Shown: positions 36,060 through 46,326, counted from the first letter of the stretch. The stretch is DNA of 64,000 nt from Hydractinia symbiolongicarpus (GCF_029227915.1 NC_079881.1:22419501-22483500), one strand, 5' to 3'. Notes: generated by a model from the letters alone, not told the origin. Numbers and translations are program-made.

Positions 36060-36423
36060 TGGATAAAGCATAACCCGAGGCTATTGAGAAAATACACGCC
36101 GAGGTAGTCGAAAAGGAACTCCATGAGAAAGGAGAGAAGACTGCAAAGGTATTGTCAACTCACGCCCTTGGGCTATATAGTAAAGCTATCGGTAACCTTA
36201 TACCACTCGATAGTCCCGAGGCTCTTCATCATGATTTAGAAAACGATCCTATTATCGGGAGAGCGTGACTGATATAGGAACCCTCATACATACAGGCTTT
36301 GGTCGATTCCTCGCGCCTCTGTTGGTGGCAGCCCATACCATCAATCACACTCAGCTCTCAACGTCCAAGGTAGTTAAAGAGAAGGTTGATGAAGAGCAAC
36401 AAAAAGATGAGGAGCGCGGGTAG
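36060..36423 (+). pseudogene. Unassigned Polinton ORF, frameshifted
   Basis: Two frames make one readable product. The first (about 36076-36267) is helical and charged, with ALGLYSKAIGNLIPLDSPEA. The second (about 36262-36423) contains LIHTGFGRFLAPLLVAAHTIN and an acidic end. A one-base shift lies near GGGAGAGCGTGACTG (36259-36273). No start codon is obvious. Function unknown. Confidence 0.45.
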
Positions 36424-36607
36424 TATTGTTATCAACCAACAAAAACAACAAACAGAGACCGTCGAAAAAATTGAAGTGCACAAAAAGCACCCGGGAAGGA
36501 TTGCACAAGGTCATAGACTAGCTGCACTGATGAGGGAGAGGAAGCTCGGAATGGCTCCACCCAAGAAAGAACGCATGAGGTTTAGAGAGAGATTTATATA
36601 CTCCTGA
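36386..36607 (+). CDS. Small basic protein with GRxAxGxRLA motif
   Basis: This 73-aa product is rich in Lys, Arg and Gln. Its segment GRIAQGHRLAALMRERK matches GRVAAGKRLAEWNRKNK in the next gene, so the two are related by duplication or share a nucleic-acid-binding motif. It overlaps the end of the preceding remnant. Not otherwise recognised. Confidence 0.45.
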   Translation: MMKSNKKMRSAGSIVINQQKQQTETVEKIEVHKKHPGRIAQGHRLAALMRERKLGMAPPKKERMRFRERFIYS

Positions 36608-36718
36608 GGCTATAATAACAGGGATTAGAGAGACTATGGAGATACTTGAGGAACAGGGGATATCCCTCGTTCTTAATGTAAAAAAGAAGTGATTTCATAA
36701 CTCCGTGAGTTATAAGAA

Positions 36719-37062
36719 ATGACTGAGGAAACTAATCAAGTAATTACCAAGAAGAACGAGGGCCGTGTTGCTGCTGGGAAGAGACTTGCGGAATGGAACC
36801 GTAAGAACAAGGCTGACTTGAAGAAGAACATGGACAAAGGTACTTCACAAGAGAGTCAGGAACCTGCCACAGGTACCTTTAAGTCCATGGGAAGTGGATA
36901 TATATATGGCGCTGGGGCCTTATTATCCTTGCATGTATCGGAGGTGCCTACTATTTTATCCGTAAGAGACACGCGGTTACCCAGCAGCCTGCTGCAATGG
37001 CTCAGCAACCAAGCGTGAGGCAGGAGCCTAAGGCAGAGATTGATATTTTTAAGATGCGATGA
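36719..37062 (+). pseudogene. Basic/TM protein of the Polinton, frameshifted
   Basis: From 36719 the N-terminus has GRVAAGKRLAEWNRKNK and a Thr/Ser-rich linker. A shift near 36910 moves to a frame encoding one transmembrane segment (WGLIILACIGGAYYFI), a basic flank, and a Gln-rich tail ending at TGA 37062. The uncorrected frame ends at 37018. A short virion membrane protein is plausible. Confidence 0.5.
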
Positions 37063-37328
37063 GCATTATAATAAATAGAATGTCTACAAACGAACCTCCC
37101 CAACAGAAAGAGATTATTGATATGATATACGAGACAATCGTGGACCTCGGGTTCACATTTGGATATGCCATGATTGATAAGAGATTCCTTGGGATCTCGA
37201 GTCCTTCAACCAAGTTGGATACCAGTGATGTTATGAAGATGATCGCGTCTTTCACCACAGGGCGAGGAAGCCGCAAGATGGCAGTGAGCAAGGCGTGGTT
37301 TCCCGCAAGTATAGTCTTGAAGAAGTAA
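37059..37328 (+). CDS. Unassigned 89-aa Polinton protein
   Basis: The ATG overlaps the stop of the preceding gene (ATGAGC at 37059), typical of tightly packed Polinton genes. Moderately hydrophobic in the middle (TIVDLGFTFGYAMIDKRFLG) with a basic end. An internal ATG (MSTNEPP.., 37080) is an alternative start. No family is recognised. Confidence 0.5.
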   Translation: MSIIINRMSTNEPPQQKEIIDMIYETIVDLGFTFGYAMIDKRFLGISSPSTKLDTSDVMKMIASFTTGRGSRKMAVSKAWFPASIVLKK

Positions 37329-37363
37329 GCACTGGAAATGTTTGTGTATACCCTCGGGTATAC

Positions 37364-37893
37364 ATGAAAAATAAATTACTCTAGATATCGTTAAAGACCC
37401 CTGCACTATAATATATAATAGGCCTACGTCGTGTGGTAAAACTCAAAGAGTTCTGGACCTGCTTGAGCATGAGTACAAAGGTCATTTTCACAATATCGTA
37501 ATTTTGTGTCCTACTCTCCGATGGAATGCCACTTACCTCGATAGAGCATCGCTTTGGAAAGACCCCTATGTGTTCTTGATCGAGCCAGGCGATCAGCTTT
37601 TTGAATGGATTGAGCGATTATCAAAATTCCTAGCGGGGGAAGAAACATTATTCATCGTAGATGACATGATCGCTGATGAAAATCTCGATAAACGAAAGCA
37701 ACCATTGCTTGAGCTTGCGGTATCTGGTAGACATAGAAAGCACAGTCTCTGGCTCCTTACTCAGAGTTATACGGCCCTACCGAAGAATTTAAGACGACAA
37801 AAAAAGCAGCTGTTTATGTGGTACCCTAATGAACGATCTTATATGAAGCTGATCGATGAAGAAACCAACATAATTAACGACTTGGGTCTATAA
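37364..37893 (+). pseudogene. Polinton genome-packaging ATPase (FtsK/HerA-like)
   Basis: The frame open from 37375 reads DPCTIIYNRPTSCGKT (Walker A, Lys-Thr at 37438-37443), NIVILCPTLRWN, and TLFIVDDM (Walker B with two acidic residues, around 37650), then SGRHRKHSLWLLTQSYTALPKNLRRQ, the sensor/arginine region typical of the A32-like ATPases of Polintons and related viruses. No ATG lies in frame. The nearest, at 37364, is one frame off, so a small indel probably broke the N-terminus. Apart from that the ORF is intact. Product about 170-175 aa, slightly short for the family. Confidence 0.85.
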
Positions 37894-37973
37894 AGAATCA
37901 ACTAAAAAAGTCTAAGCACGCGTGCTTATATATTAGGTTGGAACATCGTCGGACTTGGTGTATATTAAAGTAA

Positions 37974-38183
37974 ATGTCATATATCAGAACATTAGAAAGG
38001 CAATTGGAAAAATGTCACGAAGAAATGGATAGGATACCATATCTAGAGCGTATTCTAGAAGCTCTTGACAAAGATCTAAAGGACGCATTGGAGAGGATAA
38101 GGTATCAGAGGAACACCGTATATTTTTTCGGATTTATGTCTGTCCTAATGATCACCCTGGTTGGGCTATTTCATATTAAATAA
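37974..38183 (+). CDS. Coiled-coil protein with C-terminal TM segment
   Basis: A 69-aa ORF. Residues 5-48 are a charged helix with heptad pattern (LERQLEKCHEEMD...LEALDKDLKDALERI). Residues 50-67 are one hydrophobic segment (YFFGFMSVLMITLVGLF). Likely tail-anchored, small virion or host-membrane protein. No family recognised. Confidence 0.55.
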   Translation: MSYIRTLERQLEKCHEEMDRIPYLERILEALDKDLKDALERIRYQRNTVYFFGFMSVLMITLVGLFHIK

Positions 38184-38185
38184 AA

Positions 38186-38940
38186 ATATCTCGTCTTGTT
38201 GAATTTAATGATACCATACATACCGTAACTATCAACGGCAGACCTTGGATTAGAGCCAAGGAAGTAGTCCAGGCATTAGAATATAGAAAGGACACCTCCG
38301 ATACCATCCGCAACCATTGTAGCCTGGAAAATTACGCTCTCATGTGCCAACTGTGTGGTTCCCCCGCTACGGGGGAACCAGTGAAGTAGCCCTTGGATTC
38401 ACAAAAATATGATCTCTGCATCAATATGTACGAGTTGGTGTTTGAAAACCAACAGCCTAAAGCGAAAAGCTTCAGAAAATATTGTTGCAATACAATGTTC
38501 CCCAAAATACGTGAGCAACTACACCATCAAGCCATCGAAGAGAGAGATATTGCCCTGGCAATATTTAATGATGACCTTCAAGAGCGAGCGAAACAGCTAG
38601 ATCTACGAGGCTTGGAAATTGTGGAGTTTGTGATCGGTATGTTCATAATGGTTATCCGTATGATAATGTGATATGTGTTATTGACAAGAACTATCCTAAT
38701 GAATGTCGAAAAAAGGGCCAACACCCTCATTACATTATTCGTTGTCAACGTCGATCTCTAAACGATCAGCTTCGTAGTCTACGGGAGATGTATCCTAATA
38801 TGATCGAGAGAAATCCAATATGCGATGACCCAATTGCCGTACATTCATGGAATAGGTTAAGAGATGATAATCTCGGTATAGCGAATTCATGGTGCAATCA
38901 TTTTAGTTTACCAGATGACTTGGATGATGATGACGCGTGA
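38186..38940 (+). pseudogene. Bro-N family protein, broken
   Basis: Bro-N is a DNA-binding module common in large DNA viruses and phages. 38186-38671 reads VTINGRPWIRAKEVVQALEYRK at its start and NMYELVFENQQPKAKSFRKY.C..MFPKIREQL later, both Bro-N hallmarks. A TAG at 38387-38389 interrupts it in frame. A shift near 38640-38668 leads into 38668-38940, with IDKNYP, RRSLNDQLRSLREMYPN and HSWNRLRDDN, matching the C-terminal domain usual in such proteins, and an acidic end. The start codon is unclear (ATA at 38186). It follows the small TM gene closely. Confidence 0.75.
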
Positions 38941-39044
38941 GTTATTCGAATTGTTGTATGATATAGATATGTCATAAGCTTGGTACGCATGCTAAAAAGA
39001 TAGATGTTGTATCACAACATCTATTCATGTAATGAATAGGTCTG

Positions 39045-39686
39045 GTTACTCCCTAGTGCTGGAAGTGGGAAATATAACGATAAATTTTGTTAATGTTGTG
39101 AAAAATGGAGAAGTCGTGGGAATCGGGATTTTATCGTATGAATGTGCATCCCAGGACTTGCTTAATATGTTTTTGTCTTTTTACTTCATACCCTATATCT
39201 CTCTCAACATGTCCAAATTCATCACATTCGATAGCTAATTTGTATCTTGGGAAGTACAAGTCGATCCTATACCCATCAGTATAATATTGGGTCACCATAT
39301 ATTCACTCTCAAAAGCGGTGCTGATAGCCCCAATAGTTCCTTTCTCTTTTGACAAAAGCTTTAAGTTTAGAATTTCTATGCCACAGCGCTGTGCAATTTT
39401 AGTAGCATCCAAGCTTTTGCATCGCACTAAATTCTCCTAACATCCTCAGCAGAAATGAATATATCGTGCCTATTTTTTCCACAACCCAGCATACCGGATC
39501 TGGATGATCGGCAAAGCTCATATATGGTTATGTATTCAATTTTTCCGCTTCTTCCTGATGTTCTTATATCACAAATCCCAAAATATTTACCAACATGGCT
39601 TCTTTTAAACCATGGAGCCTCACAATCATCTTATATAATTTCTACATGTGGGTCAAGCACCTTAACAAGCTTTTGAATAAACATAT
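39045..39686 (-). pseudogene. MSV199/Bro-like protein with endonuclease-like C-terminus, broken
   Basis: Read from ATG 39686: MFIQKLVKVLDPHVEII, a TAA in place of a sense codon, DDCEAPWFKRSHVGKYFGI and IFISAEDVRRI, an MSV199/Bro-like DNA-binding segment. After a shift, 39427-39131 contains GYRIDLYFPRYKLAIECDEFGH, matching the D..E-K type endonuclease-fold C-terminal domain seen in these virus proteins. A TAA then replaces the expected Tyr after CTFIR, and coding-like text continues to about 39045. It is the second Bro-type gene, convergent with the first. Confidence 0.65.
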
Positions 39687-39736
39687 TTTTCAATCATATT
39701 TTAAAAATATGATTGAAGTGGTCAAGCCACAAAAAT

Positions 39737-40746
39737 TTACCATTCTTTCACATGCTCAGGAGGTATTTCTACACCCTCGGGTATTAGCATTAATTCCTGT
39801 GATACGAAAGATCGATCAGGTCCATCCGCCAAATAGTATAATAACCTCGTATCAGTTACGATACGATCCAACCTTTATGTTTTCTTACTCCAGAACGCAT
39901 CCGTTGCACGTCTTTTGGCATCACCATGTTCTTCACCAAGTTGCAAGAGGTAGAGGTAAAGGCCATCATCAGGCAAAGGCTTTTCCTCGGGATAGTTTTG
40001 GCTTTTCGCAAGTGGTACTTCATCGAGTTTTATCGCCTTGTTTGGTTTCATTCCGATCATAGCTGTCTTGGTGTTGTTCATGGTTTTCACAATAGTGTAT
40101 AGATGTTTCACCCATGTGGTAATCTGTTCATCAGTGACCAGCTCCTGCGCGTCCTGAGGTTTGAAGAGCCTTTGTGCTAGTATTTTGTTGTAGGACTCCA
40201 CGAACGCTGTGAACGTCTGCTGATATTTAGTAGTTGCTGGCTTGATCTTGACACCCTTAGCCTCTAACAGCTTTGTCACATCAGACTTGAATTCACTGGC
40301 ATTATCGCATTGGAATATACTCGAGTATTGTAGAGGCCCTGCTTTTTATATGTCCTTCAACATGTCAGCGACTTTACTAGCTTTCTTGGTTCTCAGGGTC
40401 TCGCGACTTTGTATCGTGAGGCTACGTCAATACCTGTTAGAATATATTAATATGTGTTTGAATATACTTTATCATGTGGCATATAGAACAAATCGAATTG
40501 ATGCATTTCATTGGGCTTTGTGATGGTGAAATGTGGGTAGTTGATGCGCTTTGGCTCTCAAATATGTCTGAGCCTGAGCAACTGGCGACTCAGCCAGTGA
40601 GTAACACGCTTTTTTGAGAGGCCAGAGTTTTCAGCGAGCAGTTTGGTCGCTTTCCGTCCAGTCCAGAGATTCTCTGGAGAATAGTAGATTTGACTTAACT
40701 TTTCAGCATCCTCCCCGGTAATGATATGTGCTTTTGTTTTCGACAT
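39737..40746 (-). pseudogene. int: Polinton retroviral-type integrase (DD35E), broken
   Basis: From ATG 40746: a short N-terminal domain ending LSKKRVTHWLSRQ (HTH-like, 40558-40746), then in shifted frames HQFDLFYMPHD (first catalytic Asp), CDNASEF (second Asp) and FVESYN (Glu). The last two are 35 residues apart, the DD35E spacing. The C-terminal part (to a stop at 39737) reads RLDRIV..LLYYLADGP and GVEIPPEHV, a chromo/SH3-like tail typical of Polinton integrases. There are at least two stops near 40420-40450, a TAA at the KKT/RLDRI junction, and frameshifts. About 336 codons in total, normal for the family. Confidence 0.85.
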
Positions 40747-40781
40747 CTTTTATTAGATGTCGAAAAACATATATCTATGCC

Positions 40782-41173
40782 CATTTGTAAGCCGCAAGGC
40801 CGAGCAAAGCCAACGAGCCCACTATAAAGCGAATTCACCGTCCTTTTTGGCGTTTTGTAGATGTGTAAAAATCTGAGAGCTTTGGGGCCTTCTCTATGGT
40901 TGCAATGAAATGCTCCCGCCTTCCCTCGTCGAGTTCTTTAAGAGATTGTCCTGCCTCTCTTTATTCCTCCCGCCGTTGGTTGTACCAGTCAATTTTTGCT
41001 TGTCTTTGCCTTACCCAGGCAGCTTGGGCTGCTTGTAATTTTTCAAGAGCCTGGTCATGACGCTTCCTTTCCGCTTCCCCGTGGTTACTTAATTTTGTGA
41101 ATAGATAGTTACTACCATTAAAAGCCAGAGCATTGATCAATGCTGCTTCAGCCATAATCTCGAGACTTGCCAT
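40782..41173 (-). pseudogene. Polinton coiled-coil protein with TM ends, broken
   Basis: The first 70 residues (41173-40961) start with a hydrophobic segment (AALINALAFNGSNYLF) and continue as a charged helix (ERKRHDQALEKLQAAQAAW). After an in-frame TAA (near 40960) coding text continues (LKELDEGRR, KLSDFY), is shifted once more, and ends in a hydrophobic segment (IVGSLALLGLAAYKWA) before TAG 40780-40782. The layout matches a conserved accessory protein of cnidarian-type Polintons. Function unknown. Confidence 0.6.
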
Positions 41174-41219
41174 GTTTATTTTGTAGGCCTTTGGTCTACA
41201 AAAACAATTTTCAATGCTC

Positions 41220-42444
41220 TTAATATTCTACTGAATGAAAACGACCCCCTAGGATATTCAATTGTGCATCCATCAGCAAGTATACGTAGCATCTAATATC
41301 GCTTGTACCGTCGGCCTTCTTATTCATATGGAGGGTTATGCCGTCACTGAGTCTTTGTAGGGGGAGCCAACTCCCGTGGATTGTATCATCCGGACTTGCT
41401 CTGAAGTCGACAAACAGAGCATATCTTTCAGTGAAAAACTGGACTATCATCACTATAGAATCATGAGATCCCAGCAACGCAGCCACCTGTTCCATGTGAT
41501 ATTTCAGTAACATCGCATGGGAATAGAGCTGATTGGGCTCTCCTTCGATAGTGACACATATGCCTTGACCACTGCAGGGTCTTGGAATAATAGAAGGACT
41601 CCCTTTAAGCTCTTGGCAGGGGTATCTAATTATAGGTTGTATGATGTGTCAGCCTTTTTAAGGATCACCACTTTACTTCTGAGAATCCTCTCATATGGTA
41701 GGGCCAATCTCGAGTATCTCCACAACATGGCACTTGCGAGACCTTCATTGGTCACTTTGTCAAACTCTAAGCAGATATTGCTGATCTTGTAGGAGAAATC
41801 CGCGGCCTTTGCCGCTGTGCTTCAAGATGCTGGAGTCCCGGCATCCTTGATAACCTGATTATATGGTGCAAAATGCTGGATCAACTGTAGTCTATCATGG
41901 AGGCCATGTTAGTAGAAGGGCAAGTCCCGTGTCAACGAGAACATCTTGCCTATCGGAATACAAAAAGTGTTGCCGTAGACCTTGGCTATGGCCTTGTCTT
42001 CGTTATTCCCAACGTGATCACTGGCTTTTACCTGGAGGGCTCTGATAGTACCATCATTAGGATTTATCCACTCCAGAATCAAAGTGTTGTTGCGCTCAAA
42101 TTTTGGCAGCCACAAATCCCTATACACTCTGTGGATATTAAAGTCTTGTATGTTTTGTATTTCGTTAGCATTCAGCGTAATCCGTAAGCTCTGTACCAAT
42201 GCTTTGCCGATATTGCTGACGATGTTCGTTTGCCATTAGTTCCATTCAGCTCCAGGTCGAACATCAAATTGATTGAGCCGGGGAAAAATAAGCAGCTCTC
42301 CCCCATGTTTGTTATGTCCACATATAGATCCTCATTCTGATTAATTGTAGATGGCACGTGCGATACCTTCACTCTTTGTTTTTTCCCTTTCATGCTGAGC
42401 ATAGTCTTGACTTCCTTGTATGGATTTAAGATAGTTCCGTACAT
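41220..42444 (-). pseudogene. Probable Polinton major capsid protein, broken
   Basis: Frames 42444-42172, 42199-41909, about 41890-41517 and 41513-41220 join into a product of around 400 residues. Features include INQNEDLYVDI, FFPGSINLMFDLEL, YRDLWLPK, NTFCIPIG, CLEFDKVTNEGLA and VQFFTERYALFVDFRA, with alternating beta-type hydrophobicity as expected for a jelly-roll virion protein. Its length is shorter than many double jelly-roll capsids, so a minor capsid role remains possible. At least three frameshifts or stops are present. It is divergent from the intact gene at 42475, with a 30-bp gap that must hold both promoters. Confidence 0.6.
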
Positions 42445-42474
42445 TTATTAATAGGTTGTAGAGGGTTGAAATAA

Positions 42475-43773
42475 ATGGCTGATAATCTGGGATATGAAGG
42501 AGACTTTGAAGGTATTCAGATGGATGATCTTGCGCCTGAGAATGTCCCTAGTGAACTACTTGTGCCGCTGAAGTTCCGTGGGCTCGAAGACGTGCAGGGA
42601 TCCAGCACGGCGGGAGATATGACGACGGAGCAGCAGGGAGATACACTTGATAGAATAACGAAATCTATACTAGAGGAAGAGGTAAGTGCTTTCTACGCGC
42701 ATCTAAATAATCAAGACCTGGGACCTCTGGATAAAACCTGGATAGATATCAATATCACCACGGGTAACTTTACACGTGAAGGGGAACAGCTGTTTTTCAA
42801 AGGTATAAGGGTTACAAAGGAGAATGGGACAGGGTTCTTAACATTAAGTACATTACACAAATATGGCCTTACGGCTCAAGATATTCGCGATATGGGCTTC
42901 ACCAAGTATGTCTCTACTTCCAATAATGGTGGTCGGGCACAGGCTCAGAACCTTGCGTTGGAGATTGACGTTCTTGTTAAGAAGGGTGAGGAGACTTCGG
43001 GTAAAGAGGATGATGAGACGATTGAAATACAAACAATTGATAGCATTCAAAATTTTGCTCGTGACATAGAGGGTTATGTAGATACTTCGTTCGGGGGCAT
43101 CGACGATGAGATCAAGACCCCTGATATGAGAAAGTTAAAGCTCGAAATTGAAAACCTGCGGAAGACTATTAAGAAGGTGAAGGATATACTTGTACGATAT
43201 GATAGGGAAATAAATGTTAAAGAGGGTAAGTTAAAAGAACTTAAAAAGCAGAAGCCTGGGGTGGGAAGGCTTCAGAATATTAATGATCTTGAGAAGGAAT
43301 TGAAGAAATTGAAGGAAGATAAGAAGGATAAACTGGGTAGGCATGGTCTTCCCTCCAAGGTTTTTAAGCAACTGAGATCCATTAAATCCAAGCTGATGAA
43401 AATCGTTTGGGACGATATATCCCTACGAGAAAAGCTCAGCATTCTATCCAAAGAGCAAGGGCTAACTATAGCAAGCATCGTGAGTTCCATTAACTTATTA
43501 ATATCCACCTTGGTCTTAACACTCACAGGAGGAAGTGGTGCCAAAGGTTTCGTTCAAAAGCAGCTGGAGAGACTAGGACAGTTCCTCAAATATTTGGCAG
43601 GCAAAGCGGGAGCTGTATTACCTGGCATTATTGGTAGTATTGTATCGTTATTCTTCCGGGTAGCTGCTAAAGTCGTGGAACTCGTAGCGAGGCATCTGTA
43701 CATGGCCATCGCGGGAGCTGTGGGTATAGTTGTGGCTTACGTGGGGAACAGAAGGAGTGGGAAAAATAGATGA
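42475..43773 (+). CDS. 432-aa coiled-coil protein with hydrophobic C-terminus, intact
   Basis: The only long undamaged ORF in the Polinton. Residues 1-60 are acidic. The middle (about 95-165) has a globular segment (FFKGIRVTKENGTGFLTLSTLH). Residues 215-330 are a long Lys/Glu-rich coiled coil. Residues 335-430 hold three hydrophobic stretches (IASIVSSINLLISTLVLTL, LPGIIGSIVSLFFRVAAKVV, LYMAIAGAVGIVVAYV) with a GGSG linker and a basic end. It resembles the PX-type protein of cnidarian Polintons and could be a virion or membrane-penetration component. Start ATG 42475 is preceded by an A/T-rich gap of 30 bp shared with the divergent capsid-like gene. Naming is tentative. Confidence 0.8.
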   Translation: MADNLGYEGDFEGIQMDDLAPENVPSELLVPLKFRGLEDVQGSSTAGDMTTEQQGDTLDRITKSILEEEVSAFYAHLNNQDLGPLDKTWIDINITTGNFTREGEQLFFKGIRVTKENGTGFLTLSTLHKYGLTAQDIRDMGFTKYVSTSNNGGRAQAQNLALEIDVLVKKGEETSGKEDDETIEIQTIDSIQNFARDIEGYVDTSFGGIDDEIKTPDMRKLKLEIENLRKTIKKVKDILVRYDREINVKEGKLKELKKQKPGVGRLQNINDLEKELKKLKEDKKDKLGRHGLPSKVFKQLRSIKSKLMKIVWDDISLREKLSILSKEQGLTIASIVSSINLLISTLVLTLTGGSGAKGFVQKQLERLGQFLKYLAGKAGAVLPGIIGSIVSLFFRVAAKVVELVARHLYMAIAGAVGIVVAYVGNRRSGKNR

Positions 43774-44829
43774 TAAGTAGCCTTAGTTTCCTCACGATCT
43801 AGTGCTTCCGATGGAGCTGGTGGGGGATGTGGTACCTTGGAGGGTTGATTATGCTTCCTTGGTATGGCAACATCATGCGGAGCGTTAATATTGGGATTGT
43901 GACCAATCTTAAAATGGTCCTGACTAATAAGAATTTTGTTGTTGAAATTGGCGACATTTCCTATCCTCAGGTTTAAATCTGAGAGATCATGTAAACCCCA
44001 TGGGCAACACTATAGTCGACCTTGCTTCGTGCATATCTGAGTACGTTCTCGAATTCACTAATCTCTCTAAACCTGTATTTGTAGGTCTAATTACCAGCTG
44101 CTCAAAGGTAGTCAAGTAGAGTCGTTGAGCATCAATAGATGAGCTGTCATTTCCAATAATTCCTGATTGCGCATTAGCTTGGCTCTCCATAATCTAATAC
44201 GCGTAGAATCTTACGCTTTGGGATAACTTTTCAATCCCCATGCGGGTAAGACGCTGTGATTTCTCGATTATTCATCTACTCCATGACCCTTCATTAAAGT
44301 ACGAAAGCCCACTGCCAGGGAAGTCCTCGTGAGTAGCCTGCCATGAACTGAAAATACTCTCATTTTTCCATTCTTGCTCATTTGGAGATACTCCAAATTC
44401 ACATGCTAATTGCTGGAGCTTTTGATTATTGAAGGGGTTATTCAAAGCGGGAAGAGCCTGGTAAAAGAATCTCTAGCTCCTCTAATTTTTTTCGAATTTG
44501 GAAATAGACATGGAATCGACAGCGCGAGCAAGGGGCAAGGGGGAGTTTAGATGTTGTATGCTGATACCACAGGCCGATGTTGCGCAAAATGCCGCAAAAT
44601 TTAACTGCGTTGACCAGAGGCCAAAAGGGTGTATTTTCCATTTACCAACCAGTGGGTTAGCATTGAAAACATATTCCACAAAGATATTGGGAAGCCTTAC
44701 TTTAAATGACGAACCTTTCGCGTAAGCAACGAGAGATTGCACAATAAGATCAGAGCTCTTTAACTGCTCCAGGTACCTGCCATGATTCGACATATATTTT
44801 GCACTTGGGTTGTACGAATATATGTTCAT
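43738..44829 (-). pseudogene. Conserved Polinton structural-type protein, broken
   Basis: From ATG 44829: FVEYVFNANPLVGKWKIHPFGLWSTQLNFA..C..SACGIS (44829-44482), then coding text through about 44200, then 44190-43987 (SQANAQSGIIGN..), and after a one-base shift GLHDLSDLNLRIGNVANFNNKIL with a Pro-rich tail. The last frame ends at TAA 43738, overlapping the 3' end of the 432-aa gene by 36 bp. Together about 350 residues. Similar ORFs are a usual part of cnidarian-type Polintons; the role is not known to me, but virion structure is likely. Confidence 0.55.
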
Positions 44830-44844
44830 TCTTTCTTAAAGAAA

Positions 44845-45370
44845 GATGCGACAGCTTTATGTAACAAATATAGATAAGCCTACGATTTTTGAAGATTACC
44901 TAAGCAGGACACTAGGATCGCTTTAAAATCCATCAGTATCAGGCTTACGTGGCTGAACCTCTACAGTAACAACGATTTTACTATCCGTAAGATAGGACCC
45001 GATCAGACGGTTACTTGAATTGAAATAATGAACGGTCTGTACAAGATCGAGGATATCGCGGCCATCGTCAATACCCAGGCAGGGGATAAGATTAAGCTGT
45101 TTTTTTTATGTATACCAGCGACTGAGGCTTGTTTGCTCTCAGTTAGATGAGGATGATTGCCTACTTAACGGAAAAAAATCGAAAACCCTAGCGGTATTGC
45201 CAACAAAAGAAAACAAGTGGGGAAATATGCTTACCTGGACTTGTGATACACCGATATATCTTACTTTAAAAGATTCAACAGACAGACTGGAGTCTATGCT
45301 GACGGACGAGCATCATGAGGATAAGAAAGTCTCGTTTTATGGAATTACCATGCACTTGCTCATAGAATAA
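44845..45370 (+). pseudogene. Decayed Polinton ORF, possibly minor capsid-like
   Basis: Coding-like text begins at ATG 44845 (MRQLYVTNIDKPTIFEDYL), passes a stop, continues in other frames (NGLYKIEDIAAIVNTQAG; VLPTKENKWGNMLTW) and ends with a readable stretch to TAA 45370 (DEHHEDKKVSFYGITMHLLIE). Four or more lesions are present. The ending IMNGLYKIEDIA resembles minor structural proteins of other Polintons, but this is weak. It directly abuts the next ATG at 45371. Confidence 0.4.
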
Positions 45371-46015
45371 ATGAATAATGATGATATTATGAAGCTATAT
45401 CCTTCATTACAACCGAGTGCTCCAGATCATGAGAATGACGATGGGCATGTGTATCGATTGAAGAAAATAGAGGAAATAGAACTTTTTCTACGAAATGAAG
45501 TAAAGCAGCAAGAAAAACTCAGTAAGAAATTTGGGATGCATGGGTTACTCGCAATTAGCATGATCACCTCGAGCGTTGGGATCGCTTCTATGCTTAGTGG
45601 CATCGGAGTCCTATTAGCGGTAGCGATGGCTGGGATCGGAATCGGCGTTGGATTGGGACAGATTGCATTAAAGCAAGGTGGGAAGAAATTGAACTATAAG
45701 CGTAAAAAACACGACTCGACGAATAAGACTCCTTGCAGAGACTTAGTTAAATTCAATAGTTGATCTTATATCAAGGGCTATTGAGAATGGAGTGATAAGT
45801 GATTATGATTTTCACTAATAAACCAAGAGAAGCAAAAATATCTCATATTGAAAGAGCAGATTCGTCAACGCACGAAAAAAATAGTGGAGACGATCAATGA
45901 ACAAGAGAGACAGTCACTTGTCGACAAAGGTCGCGATGAGGCAAGAGTAGAAATCTTAAAAAACTTGCAGTCTGCAAGGCACCACTTAAATATTTATAAT
46001 GTATTGCTAACAATA
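45371..46015 (+). pseudogene. Coiled-coil protein with Gly/Ala-rich TM segment, frameshifted
   Basis: The 130-aa ORF 45371-45763 has an acidic N-terminus, a helix (IEEIELFLRNEVKQQEKLSKK), a long hydrophobic Gly-rich segment (LLAISMITSSVGIASMLSGI.. to GIGIGVGLGQIAL) and a basic tail. After a shift near 45755 coding text continues (ISRAIENGVISDYDF) and is shifted again into 45848-46015 with a charged helix (LKEQIRQRTKKIVETINEQE). Likely one membrane-associated virion protein. No enzymatic motif. Confidence 0.55.
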
Positions 46016-46062
46016 CGGTATACAATACCGATAACTTCACCAGTATCTTTATCGATCATAAA

Positions 46063-46293
46063 TCACCGTCGTATATGACAGTTCCTTTTTTGATTTGCCT
46101 CGAGACCCTTTATATACTCGTCCAATAATTTCATAGCTGTGATTTCTAGACATGGCTTGCAATGAGGCCCAATGGTTTGTGTTCCAGTGTTCTTATACTT
46201 TAATTTATGAATAGCAGCGAGAAGATCAGCTCTTTTGAGGATTGAATAACCCTTAATACCCAACGACTTTGCCTCTCTTTTCAGATCGTTCAT
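46063..46293 (-). CDS. Small SAP/HeH-like DNA-binding protein
   Basis: The start MNDLKREAKSLGIKGYSILKRADLLAAI is close to the N-terminus of the polymerase (KQLHAIAKTSGIKGYSKLRKADLIALL). It is the SAP/HeH helix-extended-helix type that binds DNA. I start at ATG 46293 rather than 46323 because the domain begins there. After the domain come a Cys pair (HCKPC) and a short helix. 77 aa. Both polB and this gene carry the motif, suggesting a shared element-specific tag. Confidence 0.6.
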   Translation of the reverse strand: MNDLKREAKSLGIKGYSILKRADLLAAIHKLKYKNTGTQTIGPHCKPCLEITAMKLLDEYIKGLEANQKRNCHIRR

Positions 46294-46326
46294 GTTTATT
46301 TTGTATACAACATTAATATACAAAAA

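Noticed and set aside
39455-40062. Plus-strand frames of 73 and 155 aa
   Set aside because: Antisense shadows of the integrase C-terminus and the MSV199-like gene on the minus strand.
42853-43544. Minus-strand frames of 65 and 90 aa
   Set aside because: Antisense shadows of the intact 432-aa ORF.
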